Below are positions 33,833 through 34,545 of a stretch of 34,545 bases of DNA, in pieces. Position 1 is the stretch's first letter, and every line of letters begins with the position of its first letter. The position numbers and the translations under genes are program-made. The notes beneath the pieces were generated by a model, which worked only from the letters and a program-made list of their open reading frames with translations, ran no database searches and was not told the DNA's origin. Origin of the DNA: Bradyrhizobium sp. 141 (GTDB lineage Bacteria; Pseudomonadota; Alphaproteobacteria; Rhizobiales; Xanthobacteraceae); assembly GCF_023074055.1 (NCBI RefSeq), contig NZ_JADPKR010000091.1, forward strand, positions 1-34,545. The letters are read 5' to 3'.

Positions 33833-34333
33833 TTGTCACGTAAGCTTGCAAGCCATCAGGTGCTTTCCTTTGAGGAAGCGCGCCACCTTGAACGTGCTGC
33901 GCTCGCAGTTTTCGAATGGGGCCGAGTTACAAGGGGTGCCAGCAAGCAAAACTCTAGCTTTGAAAGAATTTCATCGGTAGTGCGTAGCGCTCTCGAATGG
34001 CGACAAACCAAACCCGCACCGATGGACTCTGGATGGACAAAGGTTGCAGCCTTTAGCACCGAGTGGTTAGAGCAAGAGGACGGAGCGCCGCAAATCATTT
34101 ATGATAGCCGCGTAGCCAACTCGCTCATCCGCAACGTAGAAAAGCTGGTCGAACTAGAAGGTGCATGGGTTTCATCATTGCGACCCACGCTGCAAAAACA
34201 TCTTCGCCGCATTCCCGCCCGCCCAAGCGGCACGCGCAACCAGCCATACAAGCTCAGTTGGAGTTCTGGCTACCGGTTGCTGGCGGCGGCGCTGCCGCCT
34301 GAAAAACGGACTGCTGCGATGGACATGCCATGA
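33833..34333 (+). CDS. Hypothetical protein of about 166 residues
   Basis: The frame starts at a TTG (33833) with SRKLASHQVLSFEEARHLER and continues AALAVFEWGRVTRG, RISSVVRSALEWRQTKP, GWTKVAAFSTEWLEQEDGAP and VEKLVELEGAWVSSLRPTLQ. Codon use and length favour a real gene. The sequence is helix-rich and soluble; no domain is recognised. The frame is open a few codons upstream but a stop precedes them at 33809, so an ATG start is not available and the beginning may be lost or shifted. It is in the same direction as the previous small genes. It ends before a convergent gene entering from the right. Confidence 0.6.
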   Translation: MSRKLASHQVLSFEEARHLERAALAVFEWGRVTRGASKQNSSFERISSVVRSALEWRQTKPAPMDSGWTKVAAFSTEWLEQEDGAPQIIYDSRVANSLIRNVEKLVELEGAWVSSLRPTLQKHLRRIPARPSGTRNQPYKLSWSSGYRLLAAALPPEKRTAAMDMP

Positions 34334-34367
34334 TCGTAACCGGTATGAGCTCCCACGTCTGCGGTGA

Positions 34368-34544
34368 TCAGCGGGTGCGAGCGTAGCGGATCGGCATCCA
34401 GTATTGGCGCATGGCCTCGACGGCCGCTGGAAGATCGGCGTGGGCGTTGCGCAGAAAATCCCTGGTCTCGCGCCCGCTTCGTGGCGGTCCGAGCAGCGGC
34501 CGGCCCTGATCGTCGCGACAGTGCAGCAGGATGGGCAGAAGCAG
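34368..34544 (-). CDS. C-terminus of a YecA/UPF0149-like protein, cut by the window edge
   Basis: The frame is open to the right edge and gives 58 residues: LLLPILLHCRDDQGRPLLGP, RETRDFLRNAHADLPAAVEA and MRQYWMPIRYARTR, then a stop. The pattern LLLPIL, C-x-D, G and PLL, with a helical end and a final aromatic-basic tail, matches the C-terminal half of UPF0149 (YecA/YgfB) proteins, whose exact function is not established. It is oriented against the preceding genes. The N-terminal part, with the start, lies outside the window, so completeness is unknown. Confidence 0.65.
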   Translation of the reverse strand: MLLPILLHCRDDQGRPLLGPPRSGRETRDFLRNAHADLPAAVEAMRQYWMPIRYARTR

Positions 34545-34545
34545 G

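Noticed and set aside
1..34545. CRISPR arrays
   Set aside because: No regularly spaced near-identical repeats with unique spacers; the only phased array (7851-7942) has no spacers.
1..34545. nod boxes or sigma-54 promoters
   Set aside because: No convincing match to either pattern was found by eye in the intergenic stretches, for example upstream of the methyltransferase, monooxygenase and fusion genes.

Overview
The window reads as accessory DNA of a rhizobial alphaproteobacterium, most probably Bradyrhizobium, of the symbiosis-island type. This rests on high-GC coding style, on fragments of at least nine insertion-sequence families resembling those common in rhizobia (IS91, IS3, IS630, IS110, IS21, IS5, IS256, IS1182, IS4), and on small element-associated genes of rhizobial type at the right end. 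No rRNA, tRNA, CRISPR array or nod box was found. All assignments come from reading the sequence, with no database search.

Layout. 1-5.3 kb: the end of a serine recombinase, then an IS91-type HUH transposase gene broken by two insertions (a small tyrosine-recombinase element with perfect 35-bp ends, and an IS3 element), then IS630 and IS3 scraps. 5.3-6.6 kb: an intact crotonase-family gene beside the C-terminal stub of a class III aminotransferase, both on the minus strand. 6.6-11.9 kb: a graveyard of IS110, IS21, IS3 and integrase fragments around one IS5-type element with clean ends. 12.2-16.3 kb: two long intact minus-strand genes, a double-domain family III CoA-transferase and an FMN-dependent monooxygenase, which look like a small catabolic cargo. 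16.3-20.5 kb: more IS debris with one intact IS5-family element. 20.9-21.7 kb: an intact SAM-dependent methyltransferase. 21.9-24.1 kb: IS256, IS1182 and IS4 pieces joined head to tail. 24.3-26.2 kb: the most unusual gene, a thioredoxin-like, HAD and UbiA-prenyltransferase fusion of 636 residues. 26.2-27.8 kb: no supportable gene. 28.0-30.4 kb: a conserved-looking hypothetical gene split by a complete IS630 element that carries a divergent LexA-like passenger gene. 30.4-34.5 kb: compact plus-strand genes (excisionase-like, two small element-type proteins, a winged-helix-like protein, a 145-residue HTH-like protein, a metallophosphoesterase and several hypotheticals), with a YecA-like gene entering from the right on the minus strand.

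How it fits together. The intact non-IS genes (crotonase, CoA-transferase, monooxygenase, methyltransferase, the triple fusion, metallophosphoesterase) are islands separated by insertion debris, so cargo has been kept while flanking DNA decayed. The right-hand cluster looks like the resident backbone of an integrated element, with one gene freshly broken by IS630. The left recombinase may belong to the same or another element. The order in which insertions arrived can be read in several places, because the interrupted genes rejoin precisely when the inserted element is removed.
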